NCBI GenBank assembly: GCA_036937835.1
Contig: CM072881.1
Coordinates: 5,673,501 to 5,737,500, forward strand
DNA: 64,000 nt
Reading direction: 5' to 3'
From: Pampus argenteus
Taxonomy: Eukaryota; Chordata; Actinopteri; Scombriformes; Stromateidae
A program made the translations under genes and the position numbers. The notes beneath the pieces are model-generated. The model worked only from the letters and a program-made list of their open reading frames with translations, was not told where the DNA came from and searched no databases. Positions 14,301 through 27,262 of this stretch are shown piece by piece (the stretch's first letter is position 1; every line of letters starts with the position of its first letter).

Positions 14301-14597
14301 CTTATCTCTGGAACATGAAATGTTTAAGAGAAGATCTGGTGAATTTATCATCGTACCATTGATTTATTCGCAGTGAACTTGTCTTAGTTTAATGCTCTGC
14401 TATAAGTTTCATCCCTCCTTCACCTTTCGATAACCCTTTCTATACAGCAGCTCAGTAGTAACTAGTCAAGCATGCAGATTTATTAGGGTTTTAAGTTATG
14501 TGAAGAAGCTCAAAGAGGCAATAACCTGAAGACAATCTATGCCAGCTCAGTTATGCTGTTTATCTGATGTCTTCTACAGTTGTACAAAGCTTGTATT

Positions 14598-14624
<27 letters not shown>
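14598..14624. repeat. (TG)n microsatellite
   Basis: About thirteen TG units. Confidence 0.9.
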
Positions 14625-14628
<4 letters not shown>

Positions 14629-16936
14629 TCAGTGGTTGGTGTCCCAGAAAGGATAATGGGCGTTGCTCAGATATTTGGTATTTGGCTCAGAATCAGAGGA
14701 AATACTGTAATCATGTAACCCTGTCACGGTGTAAGAATGAGTGGTGGGTCCATAGTGACAACCACCATGCATTGTGTATGTATCCATGGTTACACATTAT
14801 AAAAGTATTATATATTATTATATATATTTGCATAGAGTATGATATTTGAGCACAATATAATCTTAAACAGCTAAAATAGCTTTAATACATTATATAATAA
14901 ATTTATGAACTGTTATTAGCCACCAAACTTCATTCAGAATCACTACACATAACATTTGAAATATGAATAAATGATAACAAGTATGAAGTTAGTTTGACAT
15001 TTTGGGAATTATAGGTTATTTTAATCTTCATTAGGATTGTGTGTGATAATTATTTATCCAACTCATAACCTCCTTCAGTGTCTGTACGATTTAAACGTGA
15101 CATATTCGTAATTCACTGCGCAAACATGCGAGAGGCATCAAGTTATTTTACCCAAAACTAATAACCGAGTTGATACTTAAATTCAAACTTTGATGTCAAT
15201 TTAATGAGTACAAATGCAACACGTTAAGTATATTATATATTACTATTAAATTAGATTTTCCTCATTGGCACCGCTTCATCCAGGTAATCAATACTAATTA
15301 AACACTAGCTGGTAATGATGCTGCACAGGCACAGATGTGACCAGACCGATCCAAACACACTGCTGAGGAGCCAATCAGGAACCAACACAGTACAAATAAC
15401 TGCAGCAAATTAACACAGCCTCCATCCTCCATATCTTATAATTATAATCCACAATCCAGTCCGACAGCTGGGAGTCAATGAGAACGCAGCAGGTATAGTA
15501 TAGGCTAAAATTAGCAGGAAGTGGGAAGAAGCGAGTACGGAAGAAGAGGATTTAATAAAGCTCTTCGGCCTCAAGTGAGCAGGAAAATCAAGAGTTTCCA
15601 GGAAACTCCCGAACAGAGTTTTAGAGATACTCATCACTGGGAAAAAAACAAAAAAACCCTCTGATGTTGAAGTCTCACCACACGCTGCGATGCTGACGCC
15701 CTGCAGATATATCAGTCTGTTTCAATCCCTTTAAATCTGTGGTCTGCTGTCAAAGATGTGTTCTTCAGCTGCTGAAGATATTTGGCTTTTAAAGTTAAAA
15801 GATTCTAAATCGAGGAAAAAAAAAAAAAAAAAGAGGCAGGTCAGTGAATTTTCACCTCTGGCCACAGTAAGCAGTCCTGGTCTGTAGAGTCTGACTTTGA
15901 ATTAAATTAAATTAAAAATTAAACGCAGTGAGTGAGATAAAATATATATTCCAACAAATCCCAGCAGATCGTGTTTCACCGCGTGTGAGTTTCTAATCTG
16001 GAATTTAACCGCTGGCAACAAACAAGGCAAAGATCAAACAGGCTCGGCGCCACGTTAAGCGTTCAGTGATAGAATATCAAAATAAAAGCGTCAGGTTCAC
16101 CTCGGGGACTCACGGAGGACTCAGGTTTGGTATGTTTCTGCTTCACATCTGATGCTCTGCAGACAAAACTTTACATTTTGAATCAGCAAATAAAGACTCA
16201 AAGTTCCACATGAGGATGATATAACTGCAGCAGTTTGGCCTGCTGATCTCTAACACAGCGTCTGGTAGCAGAAGATGTTATCTGAGGTCTCACTCACTAG
16301 TTTCTGTGTTGGGAAGCTTTCAACAAACACAGAACATGCTTACATGTGTTGCATACAACAATGCTGTAGCAAACGACATATGATATATAACCAATGACTG
16401 TGGAGCTCATCACAAACAGCTGATCAACCAATACAAGCACGACTTCAATGCACTGACTGAACTAATGCTGTGCTTCCTTTCTTATACAATTAATGGACTT
16501 TGTGCAAAGTACTTTGGGAATTCAAGGTGAGGAAAACAAGAAAAATGACATGTAGACATAAACATGTTATAATTGTAATCATAACTTCAGACGGGGGGGT
16601 TAGGAACGTGATTGGTTTATGGTTTATGTCTCTGTATTCTCATCATTACAAGAACTGAAACTGTCTGGATAACCCTCAGTCTGTGACAGCAACCAGAAGA
16701 AAAAAAAATACAATATTTTACATAAAAAAGCTTTGGGATCAATCAGCAGTGATCAATAGCAAAATATCCTCACATCAAATATTTAGCACCTCTACTCTTT
16801 ATCACTTTGACAAACAGCTGAAATACGCAAATTCAATTATCATATTTGTCCTCCACATTTTACTGATCGCTGTCCAGAGGAACCATAATCCTTTTCCCCA
16901 ACGGTCCTTTTACCTGCAACACACCACATAATCTGC

Positions 16937-16992
16937 CAACACACACACACACAGACACACACACACACACACACTCACACACACACACACAC
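16937..16992. repeat. (CA)n microsatellite, interrupted
   Basis: CA units broken by single GA and CT units. Confidence 0.92.
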
Positions 16993-17105
16993 GTTGGTTC
17001 TTGGTATTCAGTGACGGTGCTCAGCGGCAGACTGGAGACAGGCTGTGTTTGTTGAACTGGAACAGTCCAGACTCAACTTTAACTCTTCTTAACCAACGTC
17101 TATCT

Positions 17106-17106
<1 letters not shown>

Positions 17107-17150
<44 letters not shown>
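17107..17150. repeat. (CA)n microsatellite
   Basis: About twenty-two uninterrupted CA units, 115 bases from the preceding block. Confidence 0.95.
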
Positions 17151-17154
<4 letters not shown>

Positions 17155-18309
17155 GAATTAAAGGAATTGGATGAGTCAGAGCGTTTCCGTCGTTGGGGCT
17201 CAGATGATGAAAGGAGGAATAGAGGAGTGAAAAAGTAGTCACGTTGCGCTCACTATGTGTTTATCAGAGAGAAGACAAACACAAAATGACACACAAGACC
17301 TTTCCACTTTAAAGTGAGCATGTGCTGTGGTTGTAATGAGGAGCGTCTGCAGGGACTCATTGATCCTCTGAAGAGGCAGCAGGGTCAGCTGAGCTCATCA
17401 CTGAGAGCTCTCTCCTCCTCTCTCATCCTTCGCTCCCTTCGGTGCAATGACCTCCCTGCTTCTCCTGTTAACAACCTGACTCACTTCCCTCGTGCCGGCC
17501 AGCAGCTCTCGTACTGTGTTCTTTTCAGTGCAACAAGTGTGAAAATCCTCTGTGGAATCACAGTCGAGAATAACTCTCTGTCAAACACGGAGTCAGTCCA
17601 TGGTGTCCGGGGGGCATGAGAGGCCGCGGCAGAGAGGCTGCAGCAGAGAGGCTCCGGAGCTGCAGGTTTCCTGCTGGGATAATTACCTGATGCAAATATG
17701 AGTACTGATGAAATTATTTCAAATGGATAATATTTCCATAAATGAAGTGATGATTCTTATGTTCCTTGATTGATAACTCTGATATCAGCTGAAGGGATAA
17801 TCGTGCACTGAATTAACATTGTGTTAATTAAACCTTTAAAATATGATATTAAATCATATTTTACTAATGTTGAAGCTTGGATTTTGAAGCCTATGTATGA
17901 TAATGTATGTATGATGTATGACAATATCTAAATTACACTTATGATATGTCTCATGTATAGTAACCTTAGTGTCATCTGATTGTTTTCTATTGTTATATAG
18001 AAGTGAAATAAATAAATAATAAAACTTTTTTTTTTTTTTTTGTATCTTGGGGAGCTTTTCAATTTAAAATAAGAGCTCCGCTGTTTTAATATTCACCGTG
18101 GTAACGGAGCCAGCAGTGGGTCAACAAGAGGTTAAACAGCTTGCGTCAAATGGATACTGTGCAGCTTCACTTTGTTCTATGCTGAGCGAGGCTTTTCCTC
18201 CAGGGACTTCTGATGCATCGTTCTCATATTAAAGATATGTTTGTGTTTGTTTTATCTAAATAGAGAGAAGCTAAAAGATGGAAGAAGCCTGCAGATGGAC
18301 ACATAATGC

Positions 18310-18312
18310 TGC

Positions 18313-18343
<31 letters not shown>
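18310..18343. repeat. (TG)n(AG)n compound microsatellite
   Basis: TG units pass directly into GA units. Confidence 0.92.
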
Positions 18344-18344
<1 letters not shown>

Positions 18345-18516
18345 CAACATGGAAATAAGTGTATGAGGTTAATGATAAAATGATAAACAGCTGAGAGACA
18401 ACTGATCCCTCATAATCATCAATATGCTGAGTAAAGATCTTCAGTGCAGTGACAAGGCCGTTTCTGTGTGTGAATGTAACCTTGTAAAATATGGGAGTCC
18501 TTAAATCATTTTTATC

Positions 18517-18520
<4 letters not shown>

Positions 18521-18560
<40 letters not shown>
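18521..18560. repeat. (CA)n microsatellite
   Basis: About twenty uninterrupted CA units. Confidence 0.95.
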
Positions 18561-18562
<2 letters not shown>

Positions 18563-18865
18563 CGATTAGCACGTCGTGAGTCTTTAACGAGACTGAATCA
18601 CAGCAGGTTTATGGTTTACTGCCGTCACAGGTCACATATGAACCTTCAGCTGTGAAGCTCACTTGTATATCAGCAACTTTGAAGTTTTCAATAAAAGATG
18701 ATTTATTTTCTTCTATATTTTGTGTCACATTTATCTCTTTTATGGTGGTGGCTGCACTATTATCCTGGTCAGGGGCTGAAAAGGGAAGAAGTGACATTAA
18801 GGAAAGAAATGACAGCAAGGAAGTGAGAGATAGTATCAGGAGATGAGACGCAGAGTCACACCCAA

Positions 18866-18992
18866 ACACACACACACGCACACACACACACACACACGCA
18901 CGCACACACACACACACGCATGCACACACGCACGCACACACACACGCACACACACACACACACACACGCACGCACACACACACACACACACA
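18866..18992. repeat. (CA/CG)n compound microsatellite
   Basis: About 127 bases of nearly unbroken alternating pyrimidine-purine sequence, CA units with frequent CG units. Long Cys/Val and His/Thr open frames here are artefacts of the repeat. Confidence 0.95.
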
Positions 18993-19126
18993 AAAATACA
19001 AAATAAAAATATACAAGTGAAGAGAAAATGTCTGCAGCTGTAAATTATCTCCAATTTCTACACTGAAGTTCATTAAAAACATTGACAGCTTAAGAAAGAA
19101 GTGTGACTAAATTGCACGCAAACACA

Positions 19127-19153
19127 CAACAGACACACACACACACACACACA
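19127..19153. repeat. (CA)n microsatellite
   Basis: About twelve CA units. Confidence 0.9.
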
Positions 19154-19309
19154 TTTATTCTGACTTCAGTCTGACTTCGTTGTTGTTAGAGCTGCAAATA
19201 GAAAGAAGTTTTCATTTTCAGGAACATTATGACAGAACGGTTCCATTGAATGTTTTTATCTAAAGTGAACAACCATAACTTAATAGAACATTGCAATAAC
19301 GGAGCTCCG

Positions 19310-19357
19310 GGGCCTCTGGGGCCTCTGAGGCCTCTGAGGCCTCTGGGGCCTCTGAGG
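19310..19357. repeat. 10-bp minisatellite (GGCCTCTGRG)
   Basis: Four to five tandem ten-base units differing by one G/A position. Confidence 0.85.
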
Positions 19358-20653
19358 ACGTGCCTGCCAGCAGGGCTTCGTCTCTCCCTCGTGTCTCTTT
19401 ACGTTGTTAATTCAGGATATGAGGTTTTCCTCAACAGTCGACACCCTGTTTGTTACCGGAAAGATACTGATGACCTATAGCGGTCACCACACATTAACAT
19501 GCTAATGTTTGCAAGTTCTCTCCACCGGACCATACAAGAATGTCAACATTTCCTGAAAAAAAAAACGTAGATGTGGAAAAACGGAACATTGGGCTGCTCG
19601 TGTGTAATGACCTAACTGGAGAAGTGTGCACATGAAGCATCTCTCCTACGCTGTTCATAAACAGGACGTAGAAAGCTCTCATTCTGCGTCAGGTTTAGAT
19701 GAACAGAGCTGAATGTTTTAACACAAATACAACTTGAGTGCAGTGACAGCAGGAGAAAAACGTGTCACGGGTTAGAAAAGAAAAAAACAACATGAACTCG
19801 CTGTCAGTCATGCAGCGTTTGATGGCTGGAGGCAAAAAGGTACGCAGAGATGATTTCTATAATTATTGAGGTGTGTCAGGTGCACGCGTTGGGGTGGTTT
19901 CTAATTTCAAGAGTGCCTGTTTGCCTGCCACTCTGTCGTACCTCCGACCTCAATCCCAACGTGAGATACGTGGCCAGTTTCAACCTTCGCTGCCCTCTGT
20001 AGGACACGCCCCCTCCCAAGAGAGGACGAATAACAGCGATCCATCTGCATTAACTTTATTAGATTGATTTTCCTCATTCTTTGGAGGAAAACATCTTTAA
20101 ACAAAGAAAACTGAGTGTACCTTCTCAGTCTGATAAAGACTGTGATGTCTCATCTGTTTGATGGAAACTCCCCTTTAATTGCATATGCCACTGGTCCCAT
20201 ACAAACATCACTGCATTAAAGGTTACACACGGCCAAACAGAAAGCAGTGGCAGCAGTTCATCAGTCATGTGATCTGCTGATCAATGAAGGGCTCTATGAT
20301 CAGTGATTCATAGTCAATATTTATCCTTTAACATGTGACTGATACTGATAAGACTACAGTTTGCTATTAGGAATCAGTGCTGATCAGCTCCCTTATTGAT
20401 TGGGACACATTCAAGTTTAAGGCTACAAATGCAAATCAATAATCAATAACTCAATACAGTAATATTGCAAACGTCACGTTGCGGCTCGTCATAGAGCTCG
20501 AGTCCTCTGTGAAGCGAGTCTGATCCTTTAATCCTTTCAACAAACGCTGAGCCCTGCTATTGTTCTACAGCTCGGTTTAATAATTGAGCGATGCTAAGGC
20601 CGACACAGCTTCCTCTCCATCCGCCCTCCTGCTCGATGAGCCTTTGTTCCTCT

Positions 20654-20674
20654 CACACACACACACACACACAC
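20654..20674. repeat. (CA)n microsatellite
   Basis: About ten CA units. Confidence 0.88.
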
Positions 20675-21014
20675 AGATCTCACTCTGTACACTCACACCC
20701 TTTGTTAAAGCGAGAGCTGGGATTATGATCATTTTGATTGTATTACTTACTGTATTTTATATTAAAAGCAGTTCATTTCTATTCAGGATTTCCGTCATTG
20801 GCACGTTTCCTTTGCTTTAAACTGTTGTTGTGCAGATGTGCTCCACACTGACAAGAGAAAGGACATCCGAAAGGTTTGCTGTCTGTTTGAATGTTTGAAT
20901 CGGCGAATGCATAAAGTGTAATATCACTGGAGCGAAGCCTGAGCTCAGACGGAGAACTTGAGTTTAGCAGCTGCAAACATTTACCAAAGCAATTTCAGCT
21001 ATACAATAGAGATG

Positions 21015-21057
21015 TAAAATGGTATTTTAGGAAGTAGAATTCTGAAATACCATTTTA
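21015..21057. repeat. 13-bp perfect inverted repeat
   Basis: TAAAATGGTATTT at 21015-21027 is the exact reverse complement of AAATACCATTTTA at 21045-21057, with a 17-base spacer. Confidence 0.8.
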
Positions 21058-22520
21058 TGGTTGAAAGATGAGCAACTATGTTAGAAAATATCTACTTTAA
21101 AAAATGACTTTAAAAAATACAAGCCTATGTTCAGTTTTGTTTGTTTTTTTCTCACTTTCTATAATATCTACGCGTGGTATTTATGGCACGGTTAAGGTTC
21201 GGTTATGGCAAATATTAATATTATGGTATGGCATTGATTGAGCAACCAGCAAACATTAATTACTTCTACATTGGCACTGACTGCTGGCTGAAGATTAAGC
21301 TTTGTGGATACATTCAGCAGTTAAAATCACCTTCTGAAGTTAATTCTGGAGACATTCGGCTACTATGCTGCCATGTGTCTGACTGTTAGGGTTATAATAT
21401 CCACGAGATGTTTCTATGACCCATGTAGCAGTTTAGAGTCATGTTCATGATTACAGAACTTGAGCTTTTTCTCCTTTTCAATCTTATCCACTGAAACTGA
21501 GACGCCTCCCTGTGAGGTTCACCTCTACAACCTCAAATATCTCCCAGAATACAGAAACTATTTGATTACACAACAGTACAGTACGCCAACAATACACGGC
21601 TCACTCTCGGCTCCGCTACGCTGCATCTTAACAGCTCATTTTATCAGCTCCACATTCACCCCGACATCCACCTGTAGGCTGTGATCCTACGTTATTATCG
21701 TCAACCCTCATCTCCTCTGTGCCTCAACTGTGAGTCATCTACTTTTATAATTGGAATGTGCCACAGAATCAGGAATCGAGGTGAGTAATGCCGACATTTC
21801 CACTGATCTCCTCGGAGATCCTCCACGATTTAACAGATACGTCCCTGTTTTATGTGTAATAATAACAGATCAACCTTATCGCTGCCTTCAGACTCCACAG
21901 ACCCAGTCGGACATTAATTATATGCACTGGTTGATTTCAGATAAAAAGGTTCATGGTGAAAATATCCAAACTCATTGGTTGGATACTGAAGGAACAAAGT
22001 ATGAAAAGATTGTGGCATTTCACAGAGCTTAACTGTAGAAAGTGGCACCACATCAGTGTCAGTATGGGAAAAAAAAGCTTCTGTGGTGGATTTTTCAGCA
22101 TCGTACACTCAGTCATCTTCACAGCCAGACTTTTGGGCATCAAAGCAACTTTGATGATTTTTTAAAGAGGATTTTACAAAATGCAGCGCAACATTTTTTG
22201 GAGTGCTTTAGGAACTGTTCATTATATGCTCCTATTTCACGGCGGAGCCAAACATCCCAGATAATAATGTGAGCTGATTCACTCGAATTGAAAAGATTTC
22301 TACCAATACAATACATGAGTTTTATGCACAATGTGGGAAGCACTAGACGCCTTCTACTGAGTCTAAAATTCACTTATAATGTTAAATAATATAATATACG
22401 TTAATCAAAAATATGTAACATTTAATTAATGGTTGTCACATTATACTGCACATCTTACTACCACCAGTGGTATGAGTGCACTTCAGTAAGTCACTGATGT
22501 ATGTCAACTGAAAATAAACT
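21058..22520. other. intergenic, no gene seen
   Basis: Several overlapping short open frames occur on both strands between 21460 and 22373, but none resembles a known protein and their splice contexts are poor. Nothing further is recognisable. Confidence 0.5.
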
Positions 22521-22990
22521 GCTATTATCTCTTACCCTTCATCTGCCACCTCAAGTGCTTTCAGGGCACACACTTCAGATGCCTTTTTGTATGATCATTA
22601 AACTGTAACCAGCATTTTATCTTTAATCTTTTTCTCTTCAAATGACACTTCAGCTGCTTTTGTCTGCAACTCTTCGACAGACGATTTAACTGACTTCACT
22701 GCTTATACGTCAAGTGACATTTCATATCCTTTCATGGCATTGACACTGACTGTGTTCATAACATCTGTGTTCATTTCTCACACTTCAGTTGACGCTTCAC
22801 CTGCTTTCACCTCTTACAAGGCTTAATACGACCTTGTACATCAACTGATTTCAACTGATCTGACTTCTAACACTTCAGTGCTTTCAATGCATACACTTGA
22901 CGTGACACTTCAACTATTTTAGTATGTCAGCTTCAACTGACATTTCAACTGCTTCAAGTGCAACTTCCATACAGTATTTACTACAATTGT
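22520..22990. repeat. strongly diverged tandem repeat (TGACACTTCAACTGCTTTCA-like unit)
   Basis: Words of the type TTCA(A/G)(C/G)TG, GACACTTCA and CTGCTTTCA recur across roughly 470 bases, for example near 22647, 22786, 22905 and 22930. Spacing suggests an ancestral unit of about 35-40 bases. Confidence 0.6.
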
Positions 22991-25311
22991 CAGTGTAATG
23001 GATGACACTTTAATTTTCTTCTAAAAATGAAGTGGTTTGGGTGACATCCCAGAAGGCCTCAGCCAAACACTGACTAACACTGCTGAACATGTTTTTCTCA
23101 TCACTCTGTTTCCATGCGTTGTATTGTAATAATTGCACTAATTTTCAGCCCTCCAACCTTGTTGACAAGCAGAGAGAGAGATTATTATTTGGAAGCCAGC
23201 AGCCGTCCTAATTTGGTTTAGTGATCTTGATGGATTGTTATTCCATGTGTTCTTGGGATGCAGAAGGGGGTCAAATAACGGTGGGGTGTATGGAAATGAG
23301 AAATCAAATACAGACAAGGTTGAATCATGCAGACCTACTGTACAGCGTTCAAAAACAAACTGTTCGTAATATTTCAGCCCACCGAAGACATCCTGCTGTG
23401 AGCCATTAAAATAGGCCCTTGACAGACGAGGGAAAAAGCAGAGGGGAATGTAATAGAAGAGAAAGAGAAAAAAAAGAAAGAAGAGCGGAACAATCGAGAA
23501 AGGAGGAGCATGCAGGGGAACCTGTGAGAGTTAAAGAAATGTGTTGGAAATGTTTTTTTGTTGTTGTCCTGTGTCAGACGGTTTATTGGGTTTATTCAAG
23601 GACTGGAGTCAGGGTGAAAATGCCATTTAATATATTCACAGACACCTGGGATTAGCTGTGTGTTAACAGACGTCAGACTGTTTCAAAACAAAATCAGAAT
23701 TTCAACACGTACGCCTTATTCTCCGACTTCATCTGAGTTGTGTAAGTCACTCCCCAAAATAACTGAGAGGAGAGCTGAAATATAGAAGCGTGTGTACTCA
23801 GACATTAATTGTGACATGAAGAAACAAAAAAAAAAAGTAAACATTTCGCATTTTTCAAACCATCTTTTATCAGCAACCACAACAGCGAGAGACTACAAAA
23901 AACACTCTGCTGGCGGAAAAAAGAAAGAAAGAAAAGAAACGCATTTACATTGCAAATGTTGTGATCATGTTCTCCAGACACGACGGTCGGAGCTGTCAGC
24001 GTCCAGCATCAGCTCACAACTGAGCGTTCACTGCTGCTCATTTATATGCAAAAAAGAAAAAAGAAAAGAAAAAAAAGAAAAAAAAAGGTTGTTGCCAGAC
24101 AGCAGTTTGAGTAAGTGAAGATAAAGATGGGACATGTATCATCACCAGTTATCTGGCGGACTTTGTATGGATGAGTCTACAATCTGAAACACTCATCTGC
24201 TCATGTCAGTACAGTGGAACTGGTGCTATGCAACATTTCTATACGGGTGTTATAACAAAAAAAAACTTTGCTCAGGCTGAATAAAAAAAAAAAAGTTCTA
24301 ACCATAAGTAAAAGTTAATAATCTTGCCTCTCCTTAAAAGAACACATGACTGAAAATTGACTTTTTAAGTGTAAAAATATCCAGGAGCGTGATATGAAGT
24401 GTCACACGTTGAGTATTATGGTGTGTGGGTGTGTAGATTATTTGTTTGGTTTAAGTTAATAATGTTGTGTTCAGGGAACCCTGCACGAAGCCACGAGTGA
24501 AGTACTTCATATGACATTAGGTTAAACAGTGATGAAGCTGCGGGGACATTTAGTTGTGTGTGAGACACAGACATCAGCATAATATCCAAACACTGCAATG
24601 CTAAGACAAGTTTAAACAAGGTAAAAGTAATGAAAGTCTGTTTCTGCAGCAAAGCAGAGAGGAGAGGAAAAAAAAAATGTTACATGGATACGTTTACTAA
24701 CAACGGACATGTATACTTTCTATTTCTAGTTATCGTCACAAAGTCATTTCATGTCATTTTGAGCCGCAGTGATGGGATGTGATTGTAAAAGCTATCAACG
24801 CTGTCAGGAATCCTGTTGGGATTAAAAGGAACGTGGAACACGGGAAGTCTGAGGCAGCTATCGATTATTTATCACTTTATTTTTTTTTACTTCCTACTTT
24901 CCTGCAGGGATGATGACAGTTTTTCCAGTGATGTGATTGGTCAGTAGCCAAGCTATTGGCAGGTTTTGATGGTAATCTTAGCTGTGCATCATAGGCTTGT
25001 ATTTAGGTATTTTACTTCTTCTCTTTTTTGTATCCGTGTGTGTTGGATTCATTTGGATGCGTACTGTCGATGTGAGTAGCAGGGTGATACCTTTCTTCTT
25101 TTTTTTTCAGTAAATAATGATGGTAGAAACTCTCGGCTGTAGCTCAGTCTTGTATAATTCACATGTTCAACAGGATGCTAATTAAATTCACCGAGCTGGT
25201 GTTTCATGTTATTATTGTGAATAACATTCAGAAGCTACCTGACAGGGAAAGTCATTAGGACTGCGTACAGCAGGTCTGCATTTTAATAAATAGGATGTGT
25301 GTAAAGTCCTC

Positions 25312-25349
<38 letters not shown>

Positions 25350-27120
25350 TCTACATGTTCCAACATACAATGACAACTTTAGATTATCTGAGGATGGATG
25401 ATGGCATATTGACAGCGTCATACAGTACTGACATATACAACAGATACTGACAAAAAAAAGAAAAGCAATCAAAAGCAAGACTTACAGTGAGCTCACACTT
25501 TCACACTTCTAATGCTGCCACTTGTCTCATATGTTGGTCTGTGACATCAGTCAAAATGCAGCATTTTGATTGGCTCTGATTGGTTTAAACCGGGACTCCA
25601 ACCTCTCACCTGCCATTGAAATAGTAGCGAAAATGAACATTACAGTCTTCATTTGTTCATCAGATGCTTATGAAATGATGTCATTCTAATGTATAAAAGT
25701 ACAAACTATAACAATTCAATAGATTAATATGAATGAAACCATATTCCTTTTTCTGTTGTGCGGGATGTAATATACTAGTAAGGGAAGTGCTTGTGTCTAT
25801 AAATCTAATCTTACTGGTGTTGCTTGTGTTGTTGTGAAATATTCATCCTGCTCATTAACGGCAGAAACGATCATTTTCGTCCGTCCCTCATTGGACACAT
25901 TCTCCTCTGTTTGGCTTTGTGTTGCCACGGTTCCCACATGTCTGTACGCTTGTTGCTCGTCTGTGCTACGAGGAGATGAGATATTTTAGGCTCCACATCA
26001 CATTTTATCCCCCGCTAATGCATGTCAGAACACTGCTGCTGATAACGTGAAGAGCCACAGCTCAGAGCGTGAGGAGTGTTTCATCACTGTCGCTGCCATA
26101 CAACTATGCAATTATGTAGCCGTGCCTTAACATTTTAAAATTTAAATAAAAATAGAAAGTTTCATACCTGCATCCCTTAAGGTGTTGTTAGTTTCAGCCG
26201 CTGATGTGCGAGTGGAAACACTTTCAAACACTACATGTGTTTATGTGCTTCATTAATCTTCATTAATTGCTCGGGACAGAATTACAACAGGTTTTTGGCG
26301 TAGGAAGCCTCTTTGTCAATCAAGGATTAGAACTGTGAAGTGTAATCGCTTTCTGTACACCATGAAATAAATGACTGACAACTGCTGCACTTCTCTGATT
26401 AGAAAAGAAGTTCAATTATTGTGTATAAAAAGTCTACAAATGTGGAGTTCTGTTTTCTCTGCTGTTTCCACATGAAGTGAAGTTAGAGGCAGCGGGGGAA
26501 GCGTAACCGCTGTTTTACATCCTCTCATTCACTGTGTGACATGGAGCCACAGTGGCTTTGTGTCATTACTGAATGGGAGAGACTTAGTGCTGTGCAATCA
26601 CCGCATTGTTTCAGACAGCAGAGTTGTGTGTCAGTGCAAAGAAGACAGCTGATGATAAGAGTTTTTCTTCAGCTTCATTAAAGGATGAGGCTGGTGATTT
26701 ATCTGTATTTTTCTTATTGACATCAAATCTCACAACAATTCAGAGTTCAAAGTCGTCCTATTGTGCATGTATCTGAAGCCTGATATATATCTTATTCCTC
26801 CGTGCTGTGGACTTCCATTGTTGTCCCAAAACTCACACAGAGCTCTGTTGCGCTACATATCACAACCTCTTGACTTGAAGTTTTTTGAGAAACAACAACA
26901 AGGTAGCAAACAGAGTGTTGATGTGACTCAGTAAACCCAGTAAACCCAGCCGTCCTTTCCAAACTCTGGCTGTTTGAACACAATGTTCCAGCACCCTGCT
27001 GTTTGGAGGACGTCAAAAGCCAGAAAGGTTGGAAACCACTCGTCTCATCTTTAACAATGTGTCATATTTTAAAAAGCTTGAATGTTATGTCCATCTATTA
27101 TGTCTAACCTTCAATTGGAA
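22991..27120. other. intergenic, no gene seen
   Basis: Contains A-rich tracts (around 24045-24090) and one CA block. No supported gene or RNA on either strand. Confidence 0.55.
25314..25345. repeat. (CA)n microsatellite
   Basis: About fifteen CA units. Confidence 0.93.
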
Positions 27121-27124
27121 AGCT

Positions 27125-27262
27125 GTCAGATGAATGTAGTGGGGTAGAAAGTGCAATACTTATTTTATATATAGTATAAAAATGGAAATACTCTCTACTC
27201 CAGTACATGAGTACATATGTATATGAGTACATTTACTTAGTTACTTCCCATCACTGGTATTA
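27125..27262 (-). mobile_element. hAT-like MITE fragment
   Basis: The right end reads ACATTTACTTAGTTACTTCC then CATCACTG, i.e. CAGTGATGGGAAGTAACTAA on the other strand. This is the familiar end of fish hAT MITEs (CAGTGGTGGAA-GTAACTAAGTACATTTACT). The body (GAAAGTGCAATACTTATTTT, AAAATGGAAATACTC) also fits. The opposite terminus is not seen. Confidence 0.6.

Larger units (their letters stand above)
5136..21014. other. intergenic, no gene seen
   Basis: AT-rich sequence with simple repeats listed separately. I found no protein I recognise and no credible exon series on either strand. A 78-codon open frame at 13960-14196 (+) starts with GTG, has no upstream acceptor in a good context and matches nothing I know. 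Confidence 0.55.

Noticed and set aside
18609..19082. 157-codon minus-strand open frame rich in Cys/Val
   Set aside because: Its core is the CA/CG microsatellite; dinucleotide repeats stay open in several frames by nature.
22520..22990. Possible CRISPR-like array
   Set aside because: Units are diverged and irregular, with no constant repeat or spacer length, in a vertebrate genome.
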